Made by a program: the position numbers and the translations under genes. A stretch of DNA of 64,000 bases from positions 15,448,142 to 15,512,141 of the forward strand of contig OZ034975.1 in assembly GCA_964030785.1 (NCBI GenBank), written 5' to 3'. Origin of the DNA: Siderastrea siderea. Taxonomy: Eukaryota > Cnidaria > Anthozoa > Scleractinia > Rhizangiidae. This document shows positions 36,601 to 51,600 of the stretch, piece after piece; position 1 is the first letter of the stretch, and each line of letters opens with the position of its first letter. The notes beneath the pieces were generated by a model. It had not been told where the DNA came from, did not search any database, and worked only from the letters and a program-made list of their open reading frames with translations.

Positions 36601-39600
36601 AGAAGCTCTTTCAGCGCTCGGTCGTTTCTTGACGTTACAAGATCTCACACACTAATGGTTACAATCAATGGTGCAGAAGCACATTTCACGGTTTTATAAG
36701 CCACGCTGTAATGTTGTCTTCCTATTTTTTTCTTTCTTTAAGTGAATAGAAAAGTGAAAAGTGAAAAGTGAATAGAAATGATGCTTCCCCCTTTGTTATA
36801 TACTCAGTTTTAAAGCCTAATGTTGATAATGGCAACACGAAGACTACAGAGCTTTTCGTGGCTCGTCAGTTAATAACGAATTATCACTATTCAACATGTA
36901 ACCACTTGATTTGTAATAAACAGTTTTTCCCTCTTTTCAGTATGTTATTTTTGCGGGCTTAGAATTTTGCAACAATTGGTATAAAATTGGCTGAGATTAT
37001 TTTCGGGCTGAAGTGTGACTTGAATTTTTGATATTTGATGAGCCATATAAGACATCTAAGAAACTTCCAGTGAAAGGGAAAAAAATTAGAACTTCACTGA
37101 AAACGGTCCACATTCAATAAAATGTCGAGGCACAAGCAGTACAAGCATAAGGTTTTATGGATTTAACCCTTTCACTCCCAAGAGTGCCTAAAATCAAAAT
37201 CCAAGACGAATCCCAAATGTCATTTTTGTAAAATCCTAAAATATAAATAGTACCATGTGAAAGTACTGCTGAAGAGGTTTCATTTGACTGAAAGGGTTGT
37301 TTTGATCAATAAGCTTATGCTTGTTTTTCAGAGGGTTTGTATGTGATTACGCTTACAGTTGCAAGCTTGTATATGTGCTTCTGTGAAGGCTTTATCGCCG
37401 TGCATTTATTTTATACCAAGCAAACAATCAAAAATAACTTACCACTATCTTTCTACGGATCGAATTTAATCAGTTTAATTTTCTGAACTTGAAGCAAAGT
37501 GCGAAAAATAATACCAAACATGAACCCAGGCAAAAATAGCAGGCATCAAGGCACTATTTTATATCTACAATGTCAAAAGCGAACCAAGATAAAAAATAAT
37601 ATAAACCTAGTTGAAAAAAACGTTTTCGTCTGAAAAGCAGTATATTATCAACGATACGACCCAATGGTTTTCTGGGAAGCGGGAAAACTTGCTTCTATTT
37701 TCAGGCACCGTGGAGATAATATTAACACAGTATAATCAAATCCACTCCAAAACCTTCTTAGGAATGAAAATGTCTTAAATATCAATATATGGAACTGAGC
37801 AGCCAGTGCTGTCTTCCCAGAATTCCATGGTGTCGCATCGTTCATGGTTTATCTTTTAAATCCGACAACGTTTTATCAATCAAGCCCCAGTTGTTCACCG
37901 GATAAATCTCTATCCAGTGGATAACGCAACTGGTTTCCCTAACACTCATCCACTGGATAGTGATTTATCCGGTGGATAGCGCTATCCAACTTTTGAACAA
38001 CTGGGGCCAGGTGTATTCGCGAGAATTTTGCAATGTTACCATAGAAACTGATTTAGCTCCTTCTAAGGTGAAAGTGTCTCCAGATGCACACTCGACTCCG
38101 AACAGAGCACAGATGTCACCAGCATGAGCCTCTTGTACATCCTAGAATGGCATAACACCAAAAAAGAAGATTATTACTCAGAAGTACAGTGTAATGTCCG
38201 GAACAATAGGATCCTACAGTTCCATTCAACAACGTTCAGCACTGTTGAATCCGACATCATTTCAGATGGTGGCCAAACGTGTGTAAGGTTCGCTTTGAGT
38301 GTGACTTAAAAAATAATGTCAATGCGATAAAAGTACTGTAGTAATCACTAAAAAAAGTGGTTATTTGACATTTTAGTGTATTTCATTACGTGTTGTAGTT
38401 ATATTTCTGTATGCTATCGGTCCAAATATTTCGGGCGAATCATCTTTCACTTCGGGCGAATTGACCTCCGGGCGAAACGACCGACGAGCGGAAATGTTTT
38501 ATCCGCTCAAAAAAATGAGTCGTAGCCAAGACGAGGTACATGTATGACAAAAATTAATATATATGCAAGTCTGTGGCTAAAATAATTAGAACCGAACTTT
38601 AGGCTGCCTAAAATAACAGTTAGTACATCTGCCTCTTCCTCACAATAAACATTACTAATTCCAATCAACAAGCATTTTTCGCGTAGGGCAAACAAACATT
38701 TAATTACTTTCAATGTCTTCACTGATCACAATATTGCGCTTGTTTACCTCCATCGTATCAGAGTGCATTCTGACGATCCTAGGGACCTTAACACGTTTTC
38801 CAGTCCTTGTGTTCACAATAAAGCCCCCACGTTTGAGCGAGCCTTGGTACACCCTGAGGTATGTCAGCTGTCCAAACCTCCCAGCCTGTGGAGACAATCA
38901 AAGAAGACAATGCTAGACTTAATAATTAGTGTCTAGTACACATTTATTTATTTATTTAGCTTCGCAAAGTACAACACGAATGGGAAAAAATACTCTTTTT
39001 TTATAAGAACGTCTAATTTTGCGGCTGAGGCTGAACCGAAACTGAATGTTCTTATGTTTTTTTTCACGTTTGGAGCCTAAAATGTTCTTAGCATGTTCTT
39101 AAGTTACATGGTATAGAAGTTCAGCAAACTGATACAAACGTGACCAGGAAACCTTAGAACGCCCATTGTGCGCTGTATCATGTCAAATTTCTTTGACATA
39201 CATGCTGTTGTTGTTTTTTCTTCTTAGCAAAATTCACTTTATTACTCTTCCACAGTTGAGAAAGAAAGAAAATATAGCCTGAGTTCTAAATCAAAAAAAA
39301 AAACAAAACAAAGAAAATGTGATTCGATAGAAATTCATGTTGTTACTCATGATGTGTTTTAAGCTCGATGCAAAAACGGATGCAGAGCTGAACAAAATTA
39401 CTGCTTTGTCTCTTAGTCTCAGCTTGGGTACGTTCTTAGTATGTTCTTAAAATCTGGGTCAATTTCAGTCTCAACGTTCTTATAAAAAAGGTTCTTATAA
39501 AAAAAGGAGTGTAGATAAATAAAAACAAAAGAGAGCAAATAATGGCCGGGGAGTCGCTACAGCAAAGGCTAGTTACAGTGGTCCCCTCACACCTAAAAGC

Positions 39601-42600
39601 TAGCCCCCCCCCCAGGGGGGCTACTCAATAAAGTTTTGTACGGGGATGCTCCGCCCGGAGGTTCAAACCCTTACCCTTTAATAGACTAATTTTTACAAAA
39701 ATGGTACCCCTTTCCTATACCTAGAGCAAACTTGAACCCTTTCTTATACCTCAAGGATAAGCCAAAACAGTAGAATTTAATGTAAACGCCACGTTTTTCC
39801 CGGGTTTCAGTCGTTCTGATTCAGTTGCGTAGTCATTCCTGCCAAAATGTGGCTCCCTTTGATATATTTCGCTTTGGCCACCATTTCTTCCACTTTGCAG
39901 CTGATTTTGTGACCTTTTCGTATACTAAAATGACAATTTTCCCTACCCTTTTATATACTGCGAGCTTAAAAAAGGCACCCCTTTCAGGCGGAGCCTCCCC
40001 GTATAGCCCAATATAGGGAGTACCCCCCGGGGCTAGCCCGCGGGGACTGTTACATTTAAGGCAGATGGACTTCCAAGTACGGGTGTCTTCCTGGTGTAGT
40101 ACAGCCAACTCTCGTTATAACAGACATCATCAGACCAGGTTTTGTGTCTGTAAGAGAGTCTGTAATAGTGGGAGTTATTATCAGTAATTCTTCCTCGGCA
40201 GAATTTCAGTTCCTGTCCGTATAACTAATAGGGTGGCTGTAATAGAGAGCAGGAGTTAAACTATCAGCAATTCTTCTTTGCCAAGGTTTCAGTTCCTGCC
40301 CGTAACAATAGGATGCCTGTGATAAAGAGAGCCCGTAATAACAGGAGATGCAGTTTTCTAGTAATTCTTTGCGGGGACTTCACCTCCTGTTAGTAATAAC
40401 GTGGTGTACGTAACAATACGTTACTAGGGTGCGTACTTTTGGGACTATTCTGGAATAGGAATACTCGGAATAGACGGTATTTGTGTTCTTTTGGGAGCGA
40501 TTCCGTTTTCGAACTGAACATTATATCACTCCGTTCATTCTGCACTCGACAGCAGAATGAAAAGAATGAAAGGAATACGGTTTACTCGTTCTTTTGGAAA
40601 AATTTTGGCGGGAAATCCTACGCGGCCACCTGCGCGTGTGCAGACATAGTAGTTCTTAGGTCACCTCCGCCTTGGGTATTCCGTTCTTAGAAAAAGAGTT
40701 CTTTTCAAAATTGAAATTCCGTGTATTCTGTTATTCCTAAACCGGAATAAGAATAGCCAGAATGGTCCCAAAAGAATGCACCCTACGGTTGAGATTCCAC
40801 ACGTGCAGCATTCATTTCAAATGATTTGAGCTAAACAAAATGACAGAATGCTAGGCGCCAAAGTTGTGATGAATAATGCATGATGCAACACAATATTCAG
40901 AGTTTTTATTAAATTCTGAACATTTAATCTTGGTTATCGAATTGGTATCTATTGCATTGCTTCGATCACACACAAACACATTATTGAATAACCCTCCTTT
41001 TTGCATGCCTCATCAAGTGCCGGGGCTTACGAAAGTTTCCCTCGCCAAACAAAAATTTTGTCAGAAAATATCTGGAAAAAATCAGCAATACTTGCTGCGG
41101 TTGACAATTGAAAAAAACAAACAAACAAACACACCAACAAAAACGAAAAAACAGTTTCTCCACTTGTGCTTGCTAAATATGAGGTAATTACAACCATCTC
41201 GCCACTACGTGCCTTTTTGATTATTTATTTATTGCCTAAAGATATCCAACGTACAGGCGACAGGTATTGCAGCATTACACACTCGCGCTTCCTGCGTGTA
41301 AAGACGCTATATTACGCGCAAATTTTCACGCGCAAAACACGCGTGTAAAAAGAACTACACACGAATGTGTGTAAAAAAATTCACGCAAATTTCTGAAAAT
41401 GCGGGTAAATTTTACACGCAGAGGTTGGAGACAAGCTCATTAAGTGTGTGTATTGATAAACAACACAAGGACGGTGTACAATGTTGGCAAGAATCTGTTC
41501 ACCGAAGCTGTTCACGCTCTTGTCTTGTGAACGTATACCGCATGTTTTCTCGATTAACGCCGGGTCCACACAGTCAAATTTGAAATAATCGCCCCGGCAT
41601 TTATTCGAGGTACCGGCGTTTATTTGAAACTGAACCTTTACGTAACTGATTCTCATTTAAAGGTCAGTTATGGCAATTGCGGCATATGATTTCAATTTAT
41701 TTCGCTCATTTCAGCTAAAAGGAGTTGGAGTAATGTGCTCCATACTCTACTTAACACCCAATTCTCCCGCCTTGTTTTGAATTTTATCGACTACAGACGA
41801 ATTCGGTTACATTTTGTTCCTGTTTTTCCTGCATTTTTCCTATATTTTGCTGTAAATTCAGTTCACGTACAGTAGTAATGACCACAGAAATAAACGCTGT
41901 CAAAAGTGATGAAAATACCCCTATTTATTTAACGCCGGGCCACGAATAAAAACCGGGTTCAAATAAACAACAGGTCTACAAGGTCTAGTTCTAAATAAAC
42001 GTCCCCTGCGTTAAATCGAGAACATACGGTATTTTACTTTGGTAGTGAAACGAGGGGCAATTCGACGAAACTTCCGCATAAATTCGCCAGGTCAAGCGAA
42101 GCTTCACAAACCCAGTCGAAAAATCGAGGAAACGAATTCTTCAACAAGCGAAACGTCACTGAAAATTCATGTCAAACGAAATGGCATTGACATGACATAT
42201 CAGGGAACTACTGCGCTGCAAGTCACGTACAAAAATGTTTCAACCGCGTCTGATACGGTCATACGGGTTGAACTGACTGAATTCAGTTTTTTTATTCCAT
42301 TCAAGAAATAAACTGTTTACTTGTGGGGTAATTGTTGTAACTGGGTAGTTGTTACAAAATGTCAATACTGTAACAATGGTTGGTTACCATTTACAGGGCG
42401 AAACCAGATGGTCTACGGTTTGTGCAAATGGTAAGCAAAGCCTTCCGAATAGGAAATTCGGTTCGAGATTAGCATGTTCCATTTGTGCAATTCACTCTAG
42501 ACTGCAAGTAGTCTCTAATTTTAGCGCTGGCGATTGTGGGGTGTAAAGTACACAAGCGCGCGAAATTTCGAGGAGACGCTCCCTTCGTCTCGCGTTTCCT

Positions 42601-45600
42601 CGAAATTTTAGGCGCGCGTGTGTATTTCGCTCGCCCCTCAATCTCCATCGTCACAACTAGAGACTACTCGGAGTCTACATTCACTCTAATTTACAGATAG
42701 TCTGGACCTAGTTTGACAATTGGTGCAGGACCTGGAACTGGTGGAAAAAAGTAAATATAACACAATTTTCCGTTTGGATATTCCGGTTGGGAATTTTGGT
42801 CTACCTCTCCAGATGTTCCGTTTATTTTGGAAATTTTCCGGTCGGGCAAACCAAAATGGCCTTTCCATTTGCAGTCCATGGCCACCCGAAATTTCTGGAT
42901 TTTTTGGGCAAATGGTGAACACTCAATGTCTTACCTCAAGTTTAAAAGCAAGTCCTACAAATGGATGAGAAGGATCTCTCTCACTGCTAAGCTCCACTTT
43001 CTCACCAGGACTATAATCAAAAGAACTCAAGGTTTTAAAGCCTGGTTGGGGAACCCTTTCACTCCTAAAGTGGCCAAAGCAAAAAATTCACGAAAAATTC
43101 CAAATTTCGTTTCGTAAAATCCTAACAAATAAATAGTCCTATGCAAAAGTTCTGCCAAAGAGGTTTCATTTGAATGGTAACACGATAGGATTTTATCAAC
43201 AGATTAAAAAGTTAGGCTGATAAATCATCTCACCATAACTTGGTCTAGGAGTGAAAAGGGTTTATAATGAGACAAACTTTATACAGCAAGAAAAATTGTC
43301 CTACAAGCTTGGTTTGCATATAGTTGCCAACAATTTCGCAATCCAGCGATGAACATAAGTGATCGTAGTGATCACATAGAAACACAACCAGCAGCAATTT
43401 AGCGATGAAGCGATCAAATAGACTGCAAATGTACTTTATGCAGTGTGTTTATAGCCTGATCTCGACACGATTATTGCTGACGATGACTCAGTATTGGTAA
43501 AATAGACTAATTAACCCTTTCACTCCCAGAGTCAGTTGTGGATACATTATGGTAATTCTAACTTCCGAGTCCGTGGATGAAATCCTATGGTGTGACCACT
43601 CAAATGAAACCTTGTCAGCAGTACTTTCACATGGAACTATTTTACATTTAAGTTTTTAATTTTACAAAATGAAATTTGACATTGGCCTTGAATTTTGATT
43701 TTAGGCAATCTTGGGAGTGAAAGGGTTAAACGTTAACCTTTCTCCCAGATATTTTCACTCAAGGATCCAGAGGGGCAGGGAGGCGGGGGGGGGGGGGGGG
43801 TAGCCTATACTGTAAGTTACAGGAGAAAAGTTGGTGGTGGTGAAATCACGACTTAAAATGGGTTTGGGTGAAAAAAATGGCGCTTTTAGGCTAGGTGAGG
43901 AAAATGTCCAGGAGCAGGACTCCGATACACTGACGACATGGGTAACTGTAAAAGACTTTCATGGGAATGTCCATACATAACTGAATATGAATTAATTGCA
44001 TGATCACTGTCACAGTGGGCGCGATCCATTCCACCAAAATTTCCCGTTCGCATTTCCGAAATTTCCATGTATCGAATGGAACGGGATTTTCCACTTTGAT
44101 GAACGCGAACTCCTAAGGGAAACGAAAAACAGTGCGAGATGGCGGTGATTTCGAGATAGCTGATAGTAAATGACTGAAAAACAAAATAAAGAGGATGGAT
44201 TCAGATTGAGACAGCGAGGTTTTCCAGATAACCTACAATTTTTACGGTCAGGTGCAAAAGTGTGTGCATTTAAGCTTATTGTTCTAGTCGTTCCTGATGG
44301 TTTTCGAGTTAAAAATTACCGATGGGAGCATCGGGTGGTGCAACATTCCTATTGTCATCCACGTACAAATGCCGTCAAAAGAACGGCAAATCATCCGAAG
44401 ATAAAACAGATGCTACACTGATAAACAAAGACTTGACGCCACCATCTACCATTTGATAGTCACAGCTGAGACTAGGACAGAGTGTCTGGCCGAAATTCGA
44501 AATGGAATGCCCAATGGAACAGAAAATTCCCTGGAAAAACGACAACCTCCAGAGCTTGACCAAAAATTTCGAAACACACTTTTCGAAAATTTCTGTTCCA
44601 TTTGATTCTGTACCGGAATTTCCGAAATTTTGGTCCAATGGATAGCCCAGTGAACACTGATGTAACGATGCGCCAAGGGACTGGCAAAATGCGTTCGTTG
44701 TAACGGGGATTCGCTATCTGGGGGTTCTACAGTGGGGTTCCACTGTAATTAATACGGTTACAGCATCTGCACAAGCATGGTGTATGGTATTCATGTACAG
44801 TAAGTTCTTACTTTTCAGCATCCATGGCAAAATTTTTGACCTCACTAGGGTTTGGTAAGTAGTCCACAACACCATCCAACAAAGGCTGAGGAAGATTAAA
44901 AGTTTAAATACAGAATAATATCAATATAAATAAATACACTGTGATGTATCGGTGTAACGCGTATAAGCTACAAAATGGTCACTATCAGCTTCATTTGTTG
45001 TTTCTCGTTATGATAGGGAGCTTAAGCAAACACGACGGCGACGACTAACGAGAACGCCACAAAAAAACTCTGATTAGCAAGAAAATGACTGTGCACATGC
45101 GTTATACTTTTAGGTACATGTCTCTGCCGTTCTGTGCACAACTACAACGTGACATGACCAAATTCAAAGCTTTACGTAGAACGTGACACACGACGTTAAA
45201 TTTTCGTTTTTCTCCCTGATTTGTAACGCCGTCCTTCCAAATTCAGCTCCTGGATAGTTCGGCTACATCAGACAGGTAAAACGAGTCGGAATAACCGCGA
45301 AGAAGTTGAAAAGATTGTGAAGTCATTTTTAAATAGACTTTTTCCTTCCCGTCGCCGTCGTCGTTGCTTAACCTCCCTATGTGTAATGTCATCATGTGTC
45401 ATGTCACTTCAAGTCCCTCGCCATCTAACATGATACGACATGATATGTGACATGACATGTGATGTGATATGACATGACATGTGACATGACATGATATGAC
45501 CATATCATGACATGAAATGTCATATCATGACACGTTGTGCATCATTACAATTTCCCATGCATGTATGTAATGTCATGTCCACATCATATCCTACATGTCT

Positions 45601-48600
45601 TTTTTTTCTGCCATTCGTTGCCATGTCAGGTCATCTCACAGAGACACGTCACGTGATATGATGTCTGCTTCAGTATGCAAACAAATTACATACCTGTACT
45701 CCCTTATTCTTCAGGGCTGATCCAACAAAAACTGGTGTGAAAGTTCTCTTTATGGTGGCTCTGCGTATGGCAGCCTAGTGAATGAAAAAAGACACCAAAA
45801 AAAATTTAGCCAAATATTGGTCGCAGCTGCTCACAAACCTAATTTGTGAGCAGCTGTCTTTTCTATCAAGCACACAAAAATATGTTTTTCTCTCCATGAT
45901 ATACACTCAATACTCACACACAGTTACATGTACTTGACTGAACTACATCGTACATTTAAATTGTAATGTTTTCGCTGAATACGTACAATTAATTGTTCCT
46001 CCGTAGGTTGTACTTCTTCAAGGAACATTTCACCAAGAACGTCATCGACATTAGCTACAGTTTCTAGTGAATGAAAAAAAAAACACGGGGTTACAGTTTG
46101 TCAAAGCTGCTCTAACTTCTAATTGCATACTTGTTTAGTCTTCTGTGCAATCCTATGTACCTTATTGTTAGCAAATTTCGTGAGACTTAAATTTCTCGAG
46201 TTGGTAGAAAAAATGTGTCCAAAACAACTAAATTGCGGGGAAATTTTTCCAAATTCTGGTTTGCATTAACAAACACGTAGTCACAGAATTGGTGGCTCTA
46301 CATGCTTGGCCATAAATTGCACTGATATTAAACAGAACTACAACAAGAAAAAACTTCAAACAGGGTGACATAGTGATGAAAGGGTTTGACTCTGACTTGT
46401 TTTCAACACTTGCTAAAAGACTAATTTTTGCAATTGGAAAAGACTGGTTTTTCTTGCCGGGAATTAATTTCTGCAATTTTCTGGAAGTCGCATTCAAATG
46501 GAACTGATAACATTTTCGTTCTTTATTTGAGTACATGCAATCGCAATATAGATAAAACAACACGGGAATGTAAGACAGATTAATCAACGTCACTCTATTA
46601 CCCTACAACGGATCAACAATAACTAGGGTCCCACTTGATGTATTATCCACCGAGTTATCATCGGCATTTTCTCCTTCAAACCAGTATTTTTGTATTTTAT
46701 TTCTACAGTGGAGTAAATTTTAACGGAAAAAAATTGCGGTAATTTTATTTTGTGGGAACTTATTTTTGCGGATCGCGAAAAAACCCCAAAAATCACAAAA
46801 ATTAGAACCCGCAAAAATATAGTGCCACACGGTAGTTTCTTGTCTAAGGAAACAACATGATGGCGAGGACTGGGTCTCAAACAACCGACCTTCAGATCTG
46901 AACAACGCGCTCACCAGTACACCACCATAGCCCAATTTGAGAGCATAGCACTCAGTGGCAAGCATGACTGTCACATTGAGCATTCCGTGCAAGGTACATG
47001 TACATGATTGTATGAATTTAAGAGAAATACATGCAAATAGGGCTGCTGCCCTGATAAGGATAATCGATAAGGAAATCGCCTCAAATAGCACTACTGTACG
47101 GCAACCAAACATAAGCACTAATAACGTACCTATCAGTTCTTGTCTTCTCTTTCTACACTCATCCACCATATCCTCTGGAATAACTCCCTCCACTACATTA
47201 GATCTGCGGGTGATTATGAAACGAATATGTTGTTACAGTACTGTTCAAAGGTACGTTTCCAGTCCCATCTCATTTCGAGCAACGCTTTTACTTTATGACA
47301 ACTTATACAATGTGTAGTTAATCAGCCATGACAACATTTCACATTGGTACAGTTGAAGGTAATACATTATGCAAAATACATGTGCACCGCATATTAATTT
47401 TTTGCATAGTACCACTTGCAACATTTGCAAAGTTGGAAATAGATAATCACAAACAAGTATGAATTCATTACATTTATCTATAATGTTTATGGCTATAACT
47501 TCTAGAACTTAGGCCCGTTTCAAACGTCGTGCTACTGCCGCGTTGAACTCAATTGACTGTAGCGCACTGTAGCACGACTCTGCTTCAGACATCAAATTTA
47601 ATTCAGTCGAATAAAACAGCTGTTTCCAAAAACAAAACACAAAAGCAAAACCGGTTTAGCCACCTTTTAAAATGTATTGTAATGTATTTATAATTTATGA
47701 ATTAAGTTTGGCATGGCAGTAGCACAACTTGGTTTCAAACCTCATGCTACTGCCATGCTAAAGTCAAATTTTATTTTTTCGATGAATTCAGTTCGGCAAG
47801 GCAGTAGCACGACGTTTGAAACGGGCTTTAGTCAACTCACCCTTGGTGCCCCTCAAAGTAGTTAGCCTTCCATCGCACAAGATCAATGACACCCTTCAAC
47901 TCTGATTCCAAGCCAATAGGCAACTGAGCAAAGGCTGCTGTGTGCTGCAATTTTGCTCTAAAGTAATAAAAATTTAATATTAAACTGCTGCAGCTACATG
48001 TACTGTAGACTCATTCCTGAAACAGTTGACATCAGATATGCAGGCTGGGCAAAATTTAGTTTTCCAAACATTCAACCAGTTTTGAAATGACAAGTAATAT
48101 ACTGTATTTTCTTGATTAAATGCCAGGCTTTGAATAAACACCAGGTTCAAATAAACGCCGGGTCCACACGGTCAATTTTTAAATAAATACCCCTGGCGTT
48201 TATTCGAGGTATCGGTGTTTATTTGAGGTCCGGCATTTATTTGAAACTGAACCTTTATGTTACTTATTCTCATTGAAAATTAGCAAAATCAGGTTCACAA
48301 TCCACTACAGTACTCATTCCAACTAAAGAAAGTGGGCGTAATGTACATTGTACCCTATACACACTACTCAGCACCCAATTCTTCTCTCCTCATTTTCAAA
48401 TTTATTGACTTTCAACGAACTTCGCCTGGTTCAAATAAACGCCAAGTCTATGAGGTCTAGTTTAAATAAACGCCAATATAGTATGTGTGATTTGATATGG
48501 TGACTCAGCACAGAGTGGTTTGCTTACATTGTACTTTAACTGATCCAATAAACCTGAAAAAGGAAGCCCGGTTTTGCTCTGGACTTCTTTTGTTTTTGTC

Positions 48601-51600
48601 AGTTACAGGACAAGAGACAAGAAATTGCATCTCAAGAATCGCAACAACCATCTTGTGCTTCCAAAGAAAACTGTAAATTTCAAAGCTTGACCTTCTTGCA
48701 AGATATAAACAGAGCAAACTGATGCAAATCCACGATAAGTACATTTATAACTATTAATATATTATTTAATTTTGTTTACCGGATCTGACTTAGAACACGA
48801 TCTGGATTTGCTCCCATCCTGAAAAACAATGGAAAAATAGACCCACATTTATTTTCAATTTGCACAGTGTACTTTCAAAGCGCTGAAAAATTAAGACGAA
48901 ATCCATCAGGAAATTGAGTAATTTTAATTTTCAGTGGACAAAAGCTTTGTACCAGAATAATTTAAGGCATATCGCATTCTTTTTTACACTTTTTAAGAGC
49001 TATAGATGTAATTTGTCATCTGTAATAGCCCCAAAGACAATTTCTTAATGGGAGCCTGAGAAAAAAAAAATTTCAAATTTCACAAAATGAAATCTTACGC
49101 TCAAAATTTTACCTGTGCTTACACGATTCCTGTACAAAAGTCATGTACACTGTACACCTGTAGTTGACAGGAATACACTGGTCAAGGAATGATTGAAAAC
49201 AGAATCGATATTTGTTATTACAAATAACAGTTGGAAATCCCACTGGTACATGTAGGAAGCAGGCCAGTTTGGCTTGATTACAAGCTCAGGACTGCCTTGA
49301 AAAAACACCATCGGGCAGTCACACTGCCTCCCTGCAATGACTGTGTCTCCGTAGCATTTATGACTGAAGTACGTAATTAAATGTACAAACTAATTAAAAA
49401 CTTGTTCTTCTTTTTAATACCCACCTGTCAAGTTTATTGATAAAGGCAATACAAGGCACACTATAACGCTTCATTTGCCGATTTACTGTTAACGTCTGGC
49501 TCTGTTGAGAGCAGAAAAGGAAATAGCAATCTTTTACATGACTCTAAGACAATTTCAACAGTTACACTGTAATGTCAGTAATACTGTATCTTTCAATAAC
49601 ATACATTGTAAAAACTCTGAATTTTAAGACTCCACCAGTTGCATCTTTCACTGTCCTCAATCACTTAAACAAAAGATCACTTTGAAAAAGCGATAGACAC
49701 AAGGAGTCAGACAAGTTCAGAAACTTCCCAAGAAGGGATCAACCCCCTCAACCCTCCCCCTGGATCCACCCCTGAGATTCTATGTGGTTTAGTAGGTTCC
49801 AAACAAGTTCTGATCAATTCATGAGCTGCAACCTTCTTGTCAGCTTCTGCTTTTCATTGACCATTGGCAATTATTAAAGAAATGGTGGACAGAAGAAAGG
49901 AAACAAAACTCATTCGATGGGGGTTTATTAAAGTGCAAGGTTTGCATGTTATTGAAAAGGGCAGAAATAACAGAATACAGTAAGATGTACATGTGTACAG
50001 TGTAGGCACAATAACGTTACTAAATAGGATACATGCAACTGCTTTGACCATTTAAGGTGATTCCATTGAAATAGAAGGAATATTTAAAATTTTCTAAAAC
50101 TTGGTCCAGTTGGTAATTATATTTAGAAACTTTCAAAAATGCAATAAAAAGTAGGGGTCACCGTGTTTTTTTTTTCACAAAATGGATAGACATTAATAGC
50201 AACTATACAACCCGCAAGGTTTTCCTGAGAAACCCTAGTAATCAGAAATGAGAACTATAATTGCTTTGAAAAGTCATTGCTTGTATTGAAATATTGGAGC
50301 AGTTCAAAAAAAACAGACAATTATCTTGTATTGTATACTATATTAGTTGCACAGGAATCAAGATTATGAAATAAATTTTAAAAATTGCACCGAGCGTACA
50401 TACTATGCTGCACCTAAAGACGTGTTCTTTTCAGCATAATTTTAAATAAAAATATCTCAAAGCAGAATTTTTAACTTTTCTCAAAATCGCGATATATTGT
50501 ACTAGACCATATGCCATTTGAATTTATGTATTAAAAAATGGGGGTCACTGAGTTCGTTTAGGAGAAAACGGCCATTTATTTCTCTGAACAGCTCAGCTTT
50601 CATAGAAAACCAATAAAGTTCCGAAGGTGCGGGCGCTCGTGCGCGCGCTAATCACGCAAGAAATGATGTGCAGAAAGGAAGCATAATGCAATTGGAGGGA
50701 ATCCCCTTAATGCCAGTGAACCTGCTGGTACAGTATCTGATTGCACTATATTTGGTGTTCAAAGCACTATATAACAAAAACAGAGATTGTTGTGGCTGTT
50801 GCTGACAAATGAATACATTTTATTTTAAATCAGTTAAAAAATGCTGGTAGACAGTGTCCATTAATTTTATTGAGTGAGATGTTCCACATTGATTGAGATT
50901 TTCCACAAAATGATTGATAGCTGGCTGAGAAACAAGGATTTCAGAACAACTGTGAAATTTTGAGGAGAATCTTTGAGCCAGCAGCATATTGACTGATAGC
51001 CTACATTTAGCAATATCACAGAACCAGGAAACCTAATTTTCTCACAAACCTGTACCCCACCAACTGCACATAACACTAAAATGGCTCCATCAAGAACTCT
51101 CAGAGCTCGCTCCACTTCCACTGTAAAGTCAACATGTCCTAAAAATTGAAATTTAAAAGTAAGTTAAAATTACACGGTATATAACCGGTATGAAATGAGT
51201 ACCACTCAAAAATAAACAAACCATCAATGCATTGACAATGCATTGATGCAGTTTTACCAATGCAATGGCCAATGCATTTTTCTTAAATGCGATTCAACTT
51301 TGCCACTCATTTTCACACCTTTGGTTTATTTCCTTTTGTGCTCTTTGTTTCCAACACAAACGCCAAGTCTACATGGAAGAGGACTACACGGATTTGTGAA
51401 AAATGCATTGTTGAAGCCTTTTGATATGGAAAATGACTTGGATGTGTGACAAATTACATGTAACAAGCAAACGGGAAGGCATAATTTGTGTTTAAAATTC
51501 AATCCAATTATAAACGCATTACACGTGTATAATGAGTTGATTTGAAATCAAACTAGTTTACCAAACATTTGAAATGCATTGGATGGTTTGCTTATTTCCA

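Noticed and set aside
39825..40108. Open frames of 60-90 residues on both strands
   Set aside because: They coincide with a MITE (39601-40035) and low-complexity flanks.
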